Positions 16,313 through 24,381 are shown, counted from the first letter of the stretch. The stretch: 32,987 nt of DNA from a virus (IMGVR_UViG_3300044796_000667:1-32987); one strand, 5' to 3'. Numbers and translations are program-made. Notes: generated by a model not told the origin, from the letters alone.

Positions 16313-17410
16313 ATGAAAAAACTCACCATTGTCTGCATTACGCTTCTTACAGCGCCCTATTTGCTATTGGCTTTCGGGGCATGCCGTGCCCAAACGAAAG
16401 ATTCCTTGATCGCGCTGACGGAGTACACACTCGAAACCGATTCGATCCAGGCGACGGACGGCGCGATGCTGCCTTTTGCTGCGGAATTCATCCATCAGTC
16501 GCGCAAGCATCATGTGCCCGCGCCGCTTCTGGCCGGAATAACACAGGTCGAATCGCGATTCGAACCCTTTGCAACGCGCACGGAGCCATCCTTTCAAAAG
16601 AATCCCATCGTGAAACGCTCTGCAAAGCAATGGAGCAAAGCACATCGTGGGTTACCAACCGTCGAAACGGAGTTGCAGGATCGGTCGCGGTCCTATGGAC
16701 TCATGCAGCCGATGGGCGAGCTGGCGCGGGAGCAGGGATATGACTCCACCTATCTCGCCACACTCTACATTCCGGATCTGAACATCGAGCAGGGCGCTAT
16801 CAAACTCGATTCGCTCTTCAAGCGATACAAGCGGGACACGATGGCGGTCATCAGCGGCTATAATTTAGGTTCCGCAAAGCGTTCCCACGGCGCGTTCGAG
16901 AATGCGCAGTATGTCTATAGCGTCCTCGTGGCCACTCATTTTTACGAAAAAGCACTTCATTATGCCTACCTTCACAATCAATCAGAAAAAAATCTACGGC
17001 TTGCTGGGCGCCATCGCGACACTGCTGATGGCTGCAGCCGCACTCAAGGATCTAAACTGCAACCCCAAAGCGATTCTTCCAGCATCGCACAAAACAACGG
17101 TCACGCGGGAGGCCTCAGCACGATCGCGGCCGGATACGATCTGGGTTCACGACACGATCCCCCTAAAGATCTACCTAAAAGCCAAAGCGAATACGTTTTT
17201 GAAGGACTCCCTCCCGATCTCTATCTCGGACTCGCTGCCATCCTCGCGGTTATCGTGCTTGGACTCACTTTGGATCTCCGGCGATACCTCCGCAAGCGGG
17301 CCAGACACCATCTCGATCTGCCACGACGAAGCGACCGACATTTTCTACCTCGATCTGAGATTCAGCCCTCGCGAACGGACCTTAGCCGCGCCTTTCATAC
17401 ACACGGATAG
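16313..17410 (+). CDS. Lytic transglycosylase (endolysin-like), SLT domain, overlapping 3' end
   Basis: A protein of 365 residues from the ATG at 16313, which opens a signal sequence (KKLTIVCITLLTAPYLLLAFGAC, possibly lipidated at C24). The SLT domain shows catalytic Glu in QVESRFEPF (E80), GLMQP at 129-133 and SGYNLG at 181-186. It cleaves peptidoglycan glycan strands. From residue 217 on, the sequence overlaps another gene in a different frame. This tail contains a possible membrane helix (LYLGLAAILAVIVLGLTL, about 300-318) followed by many Arg and His. Either this tail anchors the enzyme or it is simply overprinted. A secreted or exported enzyme working with the adjacent membrane proteins is likely. 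Confidence 0.78.
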   Translation: MKKLTIVCITLLTAPYLLLAFGACRAQTKDSLIALTEYTLETDSIQATDGAMLPFAAEFIHQSRKHHVPAPLLAGITQVESRFEPFATRTEPSFQKNPIVKRSAKQWSKAHRGLPTVETELQDRSRSYGLMQPMGELAREQGYDSTYLATLYIPDLNIEQGAIKLDSLFKRYKRDTMAVISGYNLGSAKRSHGAFENAQYVYSVLVATHFYEKALHYAYLHNQSEKNLRLAGRHRDTADGCSRTQGSKLQPQSDSSSIAQNNGHAGGLSTIAAGYDLGSRHDPPKDLPKSQSEYVFEGLPPDLYLGLAAILAVIVLGLTLDLRRYLRKRARHHLDLPRRSDRHFLPRSEIQPSRTDLSRAFHTHG

Positions 17411-17555
17411 CATCATCACGCTGAGGGACTCCACCACGGTGACTCAGCAGGCACCATCCTCACCAATGAAAAACTTCTGGGATAGCCTGCTTTCGGGCAT
17501 CGAAAGCATTGGATTGTTCATCGCTGGCTTTTTGGTGGGCAAGGTAATACCATAG
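16962..17555 (+). CDS. Spanin-like (Rz-type) membrane protein, nested in the transglycosylase 3' end
   Basis: A 197-residue protein starting at ATG 16962, exactly after the SLT domain of the overlapping gene. It has an N-terminal hydrophobic segment (IYGLLGAIATLLMAAAAL). A periplasm-type region follows with repeated short strands (DTIWVHDTIPLKI, DSIITLRDSTTVTQQ), and the C-terminus is hydrophobic (GIESIGLFIAGFLVGKVI). The DTI/DSI strand style is seen in small spanin-like proteins of Bacteroidota phages. Codon choice in this frame is as good as in neighbouring genes, supporting real coding. The 449-bp overlap with the transglycosylase in another frame is unusual but recalls Rz/Rz1 nesting. The role in outer-membrane disruption is inferred. 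Confidence 0.65.
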   Translation: MPTFTINQKKIYGLLGAIATLLMAAAALKDLNCNPKAILPASHKTTVTREASARSRPDTIWVHDTIPLKIYLKAKANTFLKDSLPISISDSLPSSRLSCLDSLWISGDTSASGPDTISICHDEATDIFYLDLRFSPRERTLAAPFIHTDSIITLRDSTTVTQQAPSSPMKNFWDSLLSGIESIGLFIAGFLVGKVIP

Positions 17556-17695
17556 CTTCCACACAGACCCCTTTACTCGTGTTTACTTTTGATTTTTCAA
17601 TGCTTCCGCGTCCAATGACACGCCGTTTTCAGCCACGGGCTTCTAATTGCGAAATGCGGAACTATTATATGCGGACGACAGGACGGAAATAACCA

Positions 17696-18112
17696 ATGGA
17701 TATTCAAGCGGCCTACACCTCATTCCTCACAGCGCTCGATGCGCTGCCGAATTGCGTCGTCATCGGGCCGTCCATCTTTTCGACGATGGATAGCTGGCCG
17801 CTCCCTGCAAATGGCGCAGCGTTGACGGTCGATCTCGATCAGATCTCGATCGGCACCGATAACGAATCGGCCGAATCCATTCTCGCAACCGGCCTCACGC
17901 TACCGATCTGCATTCATGTGCCGATCGATAAAACGAACTTTCGCGGCTTGCTCTCGCAATGCCTTACCATCCTCAACCTCATCATTCCTGTGATTACCGC
18001 CAACTTCCCGAATTACGCGACGATCATCAGCGATATGTACACCGCCGTCGTGCCGTTCGGTCGCGGGGAAGCATTCGGATGCGGATTCACACTCACCGTT
18101 TCACAGATTTAA
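17696..18112 (+). CDS. Putative tail terminator-like or minor virion protein
   Basis: A 138-residue protein with a helical start (DIQAAYTSFLTALDALPN) and a beta-rich rest, ending in GFTLTVSQI. Size fits tail terminator or head-closure proteins, but no motif is diagnostic. It is preceded by GGACGG about 9 bases before the ATG. The 140-bp gap upstream contains TACTTTTG at 17584-17591, which matches TAnnTTTG but lacks an obvious partner 20 bp upstream, so a promoter there is uncertain. It ends one base before the portal gene. Confidence 0.55.
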   Translation: MDIQAAYTSFLTALDALPNCVVIGPSIFSTMDSWPLPANGAALTVDLDQISIGTDNESAESILATGLTLPICIHVPIDKTNFRGLLSQCLTILNLIIPVITANFPNYATIISDMYTAVVPFGRGEAFGCGFTLTVSQI

Positions 18113-18113
18113 G

Positions 18114-19556
18114 ATGCCGTCAACATTCCAACAGTGGGTAAAAGAAGGTCAGGCATCACTCGCTAAAACGAGTTATCCCGCTACGCGCAAGCTCGAACCA
18201 TTGCCTGCAACCGCGCCAACGTCCGCACTCACAACCTCACGCCGCCATCCGATGGCACCGATCGATTCTGACGGCATGGCGAAGCTTTCCCTGCTATCCA
18301 CGAGCGAGATCCTTCCTGGTCTCGAACGGATGATGAAGGCGGAGATGAAAGTTGAAAAGTTCTTGGAGGACTATCCCGCTATCAACACGGTCCTCATCGA
18401 CCGGTTGGGAGCTGCGGTGAGTCCATTCGATCCGTACGTTCTTCTCACGCTGGTCGATAACTCGGGCTATCTCAGTGCCGCGATCACTGCGAAGGTTGCC
18501 GTGACGGTTGGGCAAGGCTTCGACGGCGATCCGGAACTTCTCGCGCATCTTCAAATGGCGAACGAGAACGAAACCTTTCAGGACGTGCTCGATCAATGGG
18601 CGCTCGATGTCGAGATCTATGGCAATAGTTACATCGATACCGTCCGCACGGCCACAACGGCCAATTTTTACAATGTCGCCGCACTCCTGACGCGCGTGAA
18701 GCCGCTGCGTGGATCGAATTACAAAGAGTTCGTGCATTATGCCTACGGGCTGGGAATGCTGCTTGCTTCGACAGTGGAAGAATTTCAGCCGTCGATCAAT
18801 CGCGGCATGAGGCAATTCCGCCTGGCAACGCGGCGCGGCAACCGGTATTATGGCGATCCCTCGTGGATCTCTGCCAAGAAAGCGCTCGTCATCAATTACG
18901 ACATCCTCTCGCTTGCAGAAAAGTTCTTCGAGAACTCCTTCATGGGCGATAAGATGCTTGTCATCAAGGGTGCCGATTATACCGATGACGATGTGGAGAA
19001 CATGCGTAACTATTTGATGCAAATGGGTATGGGCATCGATAACGCGCACAAACTGCTCGTGTTGCAAGTCGGGCCGCAGGAAGATGTGACGATGAACAAT
19101 CTGAACGTCGATATTAAAGATGCTTCGTTCCAGCCGCTCCGCGCCGATAACAAAGAAGAGATCGTGGCCGCCGCAACCGTGCCGCTCTCGATCGTTGGCG
19201 TGCAAACGCCAGGGAAGCTTGGGAATTCGGCGGAGATCCGTGAGTCGCTGCGGCTCTTCAAGATCACGTATGCGAACGCGCGCCAGAAAAAATACGAAGC
19301 ATGGTGGCAAAATCTGTTCCGCGATGCGGGCTTGCCGAAGTGGTATACGTTCCGCCTGAAGACGATCGATACCTTGCTCGAAGATTCCGACATTCCATCG
19401 CTCGCGCAGGCAGTCTCTGCCGGCTTCATGACGACCGAAGAAGCGCAGGAGCAATTGAACTCCGAAAAGCAAGCTCTCGCAAAGCAACGCTTCATGCCCG
19501 AAACGCTCGTGCAGCAACTCATAGCATTCAGAGAGGAGTTGCAGAATGGCAAATAG
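18114..19556 (+). CDS. Portal protein, P2/PBSX-type
   Basis: A 480-residue protein forming the portal ring through which DNA enters the head. It follows the P2/PBSX portal pattern. An N-terminal disordered part is followed by WALDVEIYGNSYIDTVR, then RYYGDPSW, then KFFENSFMGDKMLVIKG (the FFxNGaxP-like motif). The DNNLNVDIKDASFQPLR and VPLSIVGVQTPGKLGNSAE motifs come next, and a helical C-terminus with EDSDIPSLAQAV. Terminase genes follow immediately, giving the packaging order portal, small and large terminase. The small terminase start overlaps this gene by 11 bases. Confidence 0.88.
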   Translation: MPSTFQQWVKEGQASLAKTSYPATRKLEPLPATAPTSALTTSRRHPMAPIDSDGMAKLSLLSTSEILPGLERMMKAEMKVEKFLEDYPAINTVLIDRLGAAVSPFDPYVLLTLVDNSGYLSAAITAKVAVTVGQGFDGDPELLAHLQMANENETFQDVLDQWALDVEIYGNSYIDTVRTATTANFYNVAALLTRVKPLRGSNYKEFVHYAYGLGMLLASTVEEFQPSINRGMRQFRLATRRGNRYYGDPSWISAKKALVINYDILSLAEKFFENSFMGDKMLVIKGADYTDDDVENMRNYLMQMGMGIDNAHKLLVLQVGPQEDVTMNNLNVDIKDASFQPLRADNKEEIVAAATVPLSIVGVQTPGKLGNSAEIRESLRLFKITYANARQKKYEAWWQNLFRDAGLPKWYTFRLKTIDTLLEDSDIPSLAQAVSAGFMTTEEAQEQLNSEKQALAKQRFMPETLVQQLIAFREELQNGK

Positions 19557-20016
19557 GAACCTATCCGTCGAAAAGGCGGAAGCGAAGAAGCTCTACCTCT
19601 CCGGAATTAAATCGCCGGTGATGCTCTCGAAGATCCTCGACTTGCCACGGCAGACGATCGCGGCATGGATCACGCGCGAGGATTGGGCTACGCAAGCCGC
19701 GACGGATAACGTCTCAACGATGGAGATCGCGCAGCAAGTGATGAAGATCGTTCGCACGCTTCTGAATGAAGTCGAAGAGAAGAAGGAAGCCGGTGAACCG
19801 ATCTCGATGCTCACCGTGAAGGAGCTTTTGGGCTTCACCCGCGCCTTACGCCAGCTCGATGAGGATTACGACGTGCGCGGATCGCTCCTCTTCTGGTCGA
19901 ATAAGTTTATCAATTTCGTTTCCGCATTGCCGCCCGATACCGTTCCCAACCGAAAGGACTTCGTGCGCGGCTTGCAGGCAACGATGCCACTATTCCTAAA
20001 ATCGCAAGATCAATGA
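19546..20016 (+). CDS. terS: Terminase small subunit
   Basis: A 156-residue DNA-binding subunit that recognises phage DNA for packaging. Residues 10-48 form a helix-turn-helix (KLYLSGIKSPVMLSKILDLP, then RQTIAAWITREDWATQA), as in gpP/small terminase families. Helical oligomerisation segments follow (MKIVRTLLNEVEEKKE, LTVKELLGFTRALRQLDED). The start has a good SD (AGGAG, 7 bases upstream). The gene lies between portal and large terminase and overlaps both neighbours. Confidence 0.82.
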   Translation: MANRNLSVEKAEAKKLYLSGIKSPVMLSKILDLPRQTIAAWITREDWATQAATDNVSTMEIAQQVMKIVRTLLNEVEEKKEAGEPISMLTVKELLGFTRALRQLDEDYDVRGSLLFWSNKFINFVSALPPDTVPNRKDFVRGLQATMPLFLKSQDQ

Positions 20017-20285
20017 AATGCTTTCCAATGATATGCCCGAAAGGGTTGGTGGAAGAAGGCGTTACGCCATCCGAGTTCTACGAGCATGGCGATGAGCGCT
20101 GCGAACTTACGCTCGATGATCCGCCGCGCCATGATCGCTATACCATGAGAATTAAATGCGATAAGTGCGAAGCGATCGGACATGCGACTCTCACAACCGA
20201 GAATGATGAATACGTGAGCGCAAAAAAGTTAACGGTCTATTTGGCATACGCAAGTGAACTCCCTCATCAAGCGCCGGAAGCGTAA
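20013..20285 (+). CDS. Small hypothetical protein with a CxxC pair
   Basis: A 90-residue acidic protein of unknown function fitted between the terminase subunits. It overlaps the small subunit by four bases (ATGA) and the large subunit by 32. It contains RIKCDKCEAIGHATLT, one CxxC that could bind zinc together with other cysteines at residues 3, 8 and 30. Its position makes a packaging accessory role possible, but nothing shows this directly. Confidence 0.65.
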   Translation: MKCFPMICPKGLVEEGVTPSEFYEHGDERCELTLDDPPRHDRYTMRIKCDKCEAIGHATLTTENDEYVSAKKLTVYLAYASELPHQAPEA

Positions 20286-21828
20286 GCAGTTTAGCGACCA
20301 GGCATGGGCGCGAGAGATGGCGGTTATTCGCCAATCGCTCGATCGGCTCACGCTCTTCGACGATTTGAAGTCAAGCAACGAACGTGTTGCGGAGTGCGAA
20401 GAGAACTTTTTCCTCTTCTGTAAAACATACCTGCCTCATTACTTCACGGCTGCCACGCAAGCAGATTTCCATGAAGAGTTGCTGCAAATGGCGCAGACCG
20501 AAGAGATCCCTGGTGCTGCCGCATGTCCTCGCGGTTTCGCGAAGAGCACGATCGTCAGCTTTGCGTTGCCGCTTTACTCATTACTCTATGAGAAGAAGAA
20601 GTTCATCGTGCTCTGCATGGAGACCGAAGAAAAAGCCATCATGCAGGTATGGCGCATCCTTCTTGAGTTGCAATTCAACCGTCGCATCATTAACGATTTC
20701 GGTGCGCTCATCAGCAAGGACAATGCCCGTGGCGATTTTACCACGATCTTAACCGGCGATCGCAAAACGACAACGCGCGTCTATGCGATGGGCGCGGGAA
20801 TGTCAGCGCGTGGACTTATCAACGCGCAATACCGGCCCGATCTCTTCATCTGCGACGATATGGAGTCGCGCTCGCTTGCTCGTAACCCAAAACGTGTTGC
20901 AAAGCTGCTCGAACTCATTCTCGCGGATTATATCGGCTGCATGTGCGCGGAACATTGGACGTTCATCGTTGTCGGCACGATCATTTGCATCGGCTCGATG
21001 CTGGAACAGTTGATGGAGAACGAGTCCTTCAACCGTTTGCGGTACAAAGGACTTGAAACCGATGCGAAAGGGAACGAATACTCGCGCTGGCCGGAAGTGC
21101 ATTCCGTCATTACGCTACGCCGATTGCGTACCTACATGGGTCCGACGAAGTTTTCTGCGGAGATCCAGAACGATCCACAGGAGGACGAAGGAAAGTTCAA
21201 GCAAAAATGGTTTAAGCTCCATTGGGATACACTCCCGATCGGCATAAACAGAAAAGAGATCATTCTGCAAGTCGATCCCAGCTACAGCGATACCGGCGAC
21301 AATAAAGCGATGGATTTAGGCTTGCGGTACCAGCATACCAATCAAGCTGCCGATTTTGGGAAATGGCGCTATTCCGATGGCACATTGATACCCGAAGGCG
21401 ATTACACTATTCACTTGGAACTCTTTAATCGTAAATGTTCGATCGATGAGATGATCGTCACGATCTACAGCATTTACCGGCGCTGGAACCCAAAGCAAAT
21501 CCGCATCGATGGTACCTACGCGCAGAAGATCATTTTTCAGCGCGAGTTTGCACGCTATGAGGCCAATGTGGAATATGGCCGCCTGCCACTCTTCTTCATC
21601 GATTTACACGAGTCGAAGCATGAGCGTATCCTTGCAATGGAATCGCCGCTCGAACGCGGACTCCATCTGTGGCCGTTGCCTTCGAAGGACTATCAAGCGA
21701 CAGTGCAACAATTTGTGCATTACGGTGAGCCGGGTGTGAACGACGACGGCCCCGACGTCGTGGCTGCGCTCGATGAATACCTCAAGCCACGCAAGCGCAA
21801 GGCCAAGCTGTTCACCGGTTCGAGGTAA
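20254..21828 (+). CDS. terL: Terminase large subunit (ATPase and nuclease)
   Basis: A 524-residue motor that pumps DNA into the prohead and cuts it. The ATPase shows a Walker A variant CPRGFAKST (91-99) and Walker B DLFICDD (196-202). The nuclease (RNase H-like) part has Asp in ILQVDPSYSD (D341), in IRIDG (D419) and in DDGPDVVAALD (D501). The predicted start is GTG at 20254; ATG at 20317 is a later alternative. It is the last plus-strand late gene before the oppositely oriented lysogeny operon. The 23 bases to the convergent neighbour hold no clear terminator. Confidence 0.9.
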   Translation: MNSLIKRRKRKQFSDQAWAREMAVIRQSLDRLTLFDDLKSSNERVAECEENFFLFCKTYLPHYFTAATQADFHEELLQMAQTEEIPGAAACPRGFAKSTIVSFALPLYSLLYEKKKFIVLCMETEEKAIMQVWRILLELQFNRRIINDFGALISKDNARGDFTTILTGDRKTTTRVYAMGAGMSARGLINAQYRPDLFICDDMESRSLARNPKRVAKLLELILADYIGCMCAEHWTFIVVGTIICIGSMLEQLMENESFNRLRYKGLETDAKGNEYSRWPEVHSVITLRRLRTYMGPTKFSAEIQNDPQEDEGKFKQKWFKLHWDTLPIGINRKEIILQVDPSYSDTGDNKAMDLGLRYQHTNQAADFGKWRYSDGTLIPEGDYTIHLELFNRKCSIDEMIVTIYSIYRRWNPKQIRIDGTYAQKIIFQREFARYEANVEYGRLPLFFIDLHESKHERILAMESPLERGLHLWPLPSKDYQATVQQFVHYGEPGVNDDGPDVVAALDEYLKPRKRKAKLFTGSR

Positions 21829-21851
21829 TTCGTTCTTTGACAATTGAAATG

Positions 21852-22283
21852 CTATTGCGCATCGCGCATGACGATGCGATTTGAGGGTGGCTGCTCACCG
21901 GTCACAACATAATAAGCCCAAACATGCTCATTCCTATCGCGCTCAACCTGAACAATAGGTGAAGACTGAATACACTCCAATGTGAATGTTACGCTATCAC
22001 CAAGAGGTGTACGACGCGCTTTATATGTGCATTGTGTCAAATCGCTCGTAAGTCCCGTTTCAAGAACATAATCAGTTGCCGTTACAATCTTTGTGTCAGA
22101 ATATTGTGCGATGAAAGATTGCGCTCTACCCCACGCATCATTTGATGAGCTCTTGGGAATTGTGAATGTTGATGGCTGCGCTTCTGCCTTCACAATATAA
22201 TTATGCTCTAAGCGACTCCATTCAGGTTGAGGCCGCTGGCATCCAATGATGAAAAGGATAGTAAGAAGAAGCATTTTTTTCAT
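21852..22283 (-). CDS. Lipoprotein of the lysogeny operon (candidate conversion or exclusion protein)
   Basis: A 143-residue protein with a lipoprotein signal: KKMLLLTILFIIGCQRP, lipobox IIGC, predicted Cys at residue 15. The mature part is hydrophilic with several Cys (TQCTYKARR, LECIQSS) and no known motif. It is AT-richer than the flanking late genes, suggesting a separate origin. It is coupled by an ATGA overlap to a 33-codon gene, itself coupled to the repressor, so it is probably expressed in lysogens. Surface lipoproteins made by prophages often block superinfection or alter the host envelope; this is inference for this protein. Confidence 0.75.
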   Translation of the reverse strand: MKKMLLLTILFIIGCQRPQPEWSRLEHNYIVKAEAQPSTFTIPKSSSNDAWGRAQSFIAQYSDTKIVTATDYVLETGLTSDLTQCTYKARRTPLGDSVTFTLECIQSSPIVQVERDRNEHVWAYYVVTGEQPPSNRIVMRDAQ

Positions 22284-22381
22284 TTGATAGTCTTTCTATT
22301 TCGATAATGGCGCACGAACGCCTTGATGTTGATTGCAACGATGCCCACAATACAGATTCCTAAAACAATATTTGAGATCAT
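22280..22381 (-). CDS. Small membrane peptide (33 residues) between repressor and lipoprotein
   Basis: A short open frame with ATG at 22381 and TGA at 22280-22282. It encodes one hydrophobic helix (SNIVLGICIVGIVAINI) followed by a basic tail (KAFVRHYRNRKTIK), a typical single-span topology with the basic end inside. The start overlaps the repressor stop and its stop overlaps the lipoprotein start, both as ATGA. It exactly fills the gap between those genes, strong evidence for real translation. Function unknown; immunity or exclusion is a guess from the operon. Confidence 0.7.
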   Translation of the reverse strand: MISNIVLGICIVGIVAINIKAFVRHYRNRKTIK

Positions 22382-22995
22382 TGTAAATCCCTCCGCACCT
22401 CTACTACACGGATAAGTTTGATGATTTGTTCCTCGGGTACATAAATCGTGGGGAACTCTTTGTTGCTGGGGATTAGAGAATAAGCCTTTGCGCGCTCATC
22501 TCGCCGCACGCGCTTAAGTGATTGTTCTCCATCCCCAACGACTGTGGCATAAATTTTTCCATTGACGAATGGCTCCATTGGGGAGCAGGTCACTATATCG
22601 TCTTCCTGAATCTCTGGCGACATTGAAAAACCAGTCACAAGAAGGCCAAACGCATCAATATCTTTAATCGTACTTCGGAAATATCCTATAATCCCACCTT
22701 CTCCAAATCCTTGCGTCAAAGGTCCGGCTGGAATTCGATCAATAATAGGTATTTCGCGCTCGATCTCTTTCTTGTTTTGTGCCGATCTTGGGGTAAGAAT
22801 GTCAAGTACTTTCATTCCGCGTGAGATGGCGAATTTTTTAAGTTGCTCATGTTTGGGCGTAGCTTCACCTCTCTCGAATGATCCCCACGTTCGAACGCTC
22901 ACGCCCACAATATCAGCCGCCTCTGCCTGTGATAATTTCGGTGCGATTTTTCGAAGAAAAGCGAGTCTTTCCCCTATTTCTTTAGGGTCTGCCAT
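22378..22995 (-). CDS. Phage repressor, CI/LexA-type with autocleavage domain
   Basis: A 205-residue repressor that maintains lysogeny. Residues 5-65 are a helix-turn-helix (LSQAEAADIVGVSVRTWGSF, ERGEATPKHEQLKKFA). The S24 peptidase part shows an Ala-Gly cleavage site in IPAGPL (90-91), catalytic Ser in GFSMSPEI (S124) and Lys in SLKRVRR (K161). The Ser-Lys spacing of 37 equals that of LexA. RecA-stimulated cleavage and SOS induction are therefore expected. It is divergent from the early genes, with the putative operator between them, and is the first gene of a three-gene operon. Confidence 0.9.
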   Translation of the reverse strand: MADPKEIGERLAFLRKIAPKLSQAEAADIVGVSVRTWGSFERGEATPKHEQLKKFAISRGMKVLDILTPRSAQNKKEIEREIPIIDRIPAGPLTQGFGEGGIIGYFRSTIKDIDAFGLLVTGFSMSPEIQEDDIVTCSPMEPFVNGKIYATVVGDGEQSLKRVRRDERAKAYSLIPSNKEFPTIYVPEEQIIKLIRVVEVRRDLQ

Positions 22996-23022
22996 AGAAA
23001 ATAATTATTTTTAGGAAAAAAA

Positions 23023-23048
23023 TCGGCAAACCTCTTGACTTTTGCCGA
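23023..23048. promoter_or_regulatory. Candidate repressor operator (inverted repeat over early -35)
   Basis: TCGGCAAA and TTTGCCGA form a perfect 8-bp inverted repeat with a 10-bp spacer, 18 bp apart centre to centre. The repeat brackets TTGAC of the early promoter, so a bound dimer would block it. It lies 28 bp upstream of the repressor start, so autoregulation is also possible. The assignment to the adjacent repressor is inferred. Confidence 0.7.
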
Positions 23049-23065
23049 ATAATTGCGTATCTTTG
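23035..23065 (+). promoter_or_regulatory. Early promoter, Bacteroidota-type
   Basis: TTGAC at 23035 is followed, 18 bases later, by TATCTTTG (23058-23065). This matches TTG ... TAnnTTTG, the promoter type of Bacteroidota primary sigma factor. It would start transcription near 23072 and read the early operon, about 50 bases before the ATG at 23121. The inverted repeat at 23023-23048 overlaps its upstream element. Confidence 0.72.
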
Positions 23066-23120
23066 TGTTAACAGTTTACGCGAACACAAATATACGAAGA
23101 ATTTTCGGACTACTTAACAA

Positions 23121-23357
23121 ATGGTAACTACGCCAGATTATTCAGCCATTGCGAAGGAATTACGCTTGCACGATCGCGAGATCGCCGAGCTTGCCGGAAC
23201 ATCGCATGTGACGGTCAACCGCATCCGCAAGGATTCGAAGGACGGCATCTGCTCCAACGCCACCCGCGAGCGGGTTTTTGCCGCCATCGAGAAATTGCGG
23301 CTTCAACGGCTCGAAAATCTTTCACGCCTTTCTAACGGTAATTGTATTCCACTTTAA
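23121..23357 (+). CDS. Small helix-turn-helix regulator, Cro/Ner-like
   Basis: A 78-residue protein with a helix-turn-helix (ELRLHDREIAELAGTSHVTV, NRIRKDSKDG) followed by a basic helix. It is the first gene of the early operon, divergent from the repressor, where Ner or Cro normally lies, and could turn down repressor and early transcription. No SD precedes the ATG, in line with Bacteroidota-type initiation. The exact family is not certain. Confidence 0.75.
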   Translation: MVTTPDYSAIAKELRLHDREIAELAGTSHVTVNRIRKDSKDGICSNATRERVFAAIEKLRLQRLENLSRLSNGNCIPL

Positions 23358-23412
23358 AACGGACACGCGTGACCGAAAAGTGACTTAACTCCTTATTTTT
23401 CAACAAACCACA

Positions 23413-24381
23413 ATGCCACAAGAGCTTTCTAACATCGAAATCGGAGCCGAAGGGATCGAGCTTTCCGAGCCGACCCGCGCCCGATTGCTCGAAGACTCAC
23501 ATAAACTCCTTCATCATAGCCATCTCCGCGAATGGCAAGGTATCATGATGCGCGCAGCCGCATTCTGGAACATCAAAACCAAGCGGCTTTTCCTCGCTGG
23601 AGATTGTAAGACCTTCGAGGAATATACTTCGTCGCTTGGATACGAGGAGCGTCAGCGCCGACGCTTTGAGAAGATCGGCCAGCGCATGTTCGAGTCCGCA
23701 TTCGCGGCTGCGCAGGAAAGAGATGAGCCGATCGATCCCATGACGTTTGTATTCACACAAAAGCTCATCGCGGAACAATTCGAAGGTTTTTTCACGAACG
23801 GGCATGTGGTTACGATGCGTGGGCTTGCTCAGGCATCCGCCAATCTGCAATCGTTCACCGGCTACCTTCGCGGCGACCCAGTGAACGAAGATCATGCCAT
23901 CAAATGCCTCGAAGAATCCAACGTCGTGAGCGAAAAGCGATTGGAAGATGCCACGCGCGAGCGCATCAGCACGACGAAGGATTTTCATTTCCACATGCGC
24001 GAGATCGCAAAGGAGAAAGGGCTAAAGTGGAACAAAGAGAAATTCTGCTTTGAGAACATCGATGGCTCGCCGCTTCGCGAAGATCAGCGCGTGGAGCTTA
24101 CCACACGCGAGAGTGGCCTCTATGTGTGGCAGCAATCCTTCAAGGAGTTGCGCCAATCGAAGAAGCGGCTTGCCACCATCGCCAGTAATTTCGGCGAGAG
24201 CTACGCACTCTACGACCGGGTTCCCGATACCAACTTCCACACCATTGTAACCGAGATCGCGCAATCCATGCGGAACGAGATCGAATCCTACGAGGAGATG
24301 CTCGAATGCTTGCTTGCAAAAGATTTCAGCCGCATGGAAGAACTCGCCAAAGTTCGCGCCGATGAGGAGGTGAACGCATGA
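23413..24381 (+). CDS. Early protein of unknown function (322 residues)
   Basis: A mostly helical, charged protein. An N-terminal motif resembles those in phage and plasmid proteins that bind DNA through a helix-turn-helix (KTFEEYTSSLGYEERQRRRF, at about 75-94; compare FEEYCxxxWGYSRRxA patterns). The rest is coiled-coil-like (FKELRQSKKRLATIASNF). It may be a replication or transcription regulator, but this is not shown. It lies second in the early operon, and its stop overlaps the next start (ATGA). Confidence 0.65.
   Translation: MPQELSNIEIGAEGIELSEPTRARLLEDSHKLLHHSHLREWQGIMMRAAAFWNIKTKRLFLAGDCKTFEEYTSSLGYEERQRRRFEKIGQRMFESAFAAAQERDEPIDPMTFVFTQKLIAEQFEGFFTNGHVVTMRGLAQASANLQSFTGYLRGDPVNEDHAIKCLEESNVVSEKRLEDATRERISTTKDFHFHMREIAKEKGLKWNKEKFCFENIDGSPLREDQRVELTTRESGLYVWQQSFKELRQSKKRLATIASNFGESYALYDRVPDTNFHTIVTEIAQSMRNEIESYEEMLECLLAKDFSRMEELAKVRADEEVNA

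Noticed and set aside
18294-19517. Long 407-codon open frame on the minus strand opposite the portal gene
   Set aside because: The plus strand has clear portal motifs; the antisense frame has no recognisable domain, and its long length follows from the codon pattern of the true gene.
21829-21851. Possible transposon end or phage end between terminase and the lysogeny operon
   Set aside because: No TG...CA end with repeated transposase-binding sites could be recognised; TTCTTTGACA here is suggestive of a promoter but lacks a partner element.
21858-21878. Short inverted repeat CGCATCG...CGATGCG considered as terminator of the terminase transcript
   Set aside because: Only 7 bp, no T-run on either strand, and inside the lipoprotein coding end.
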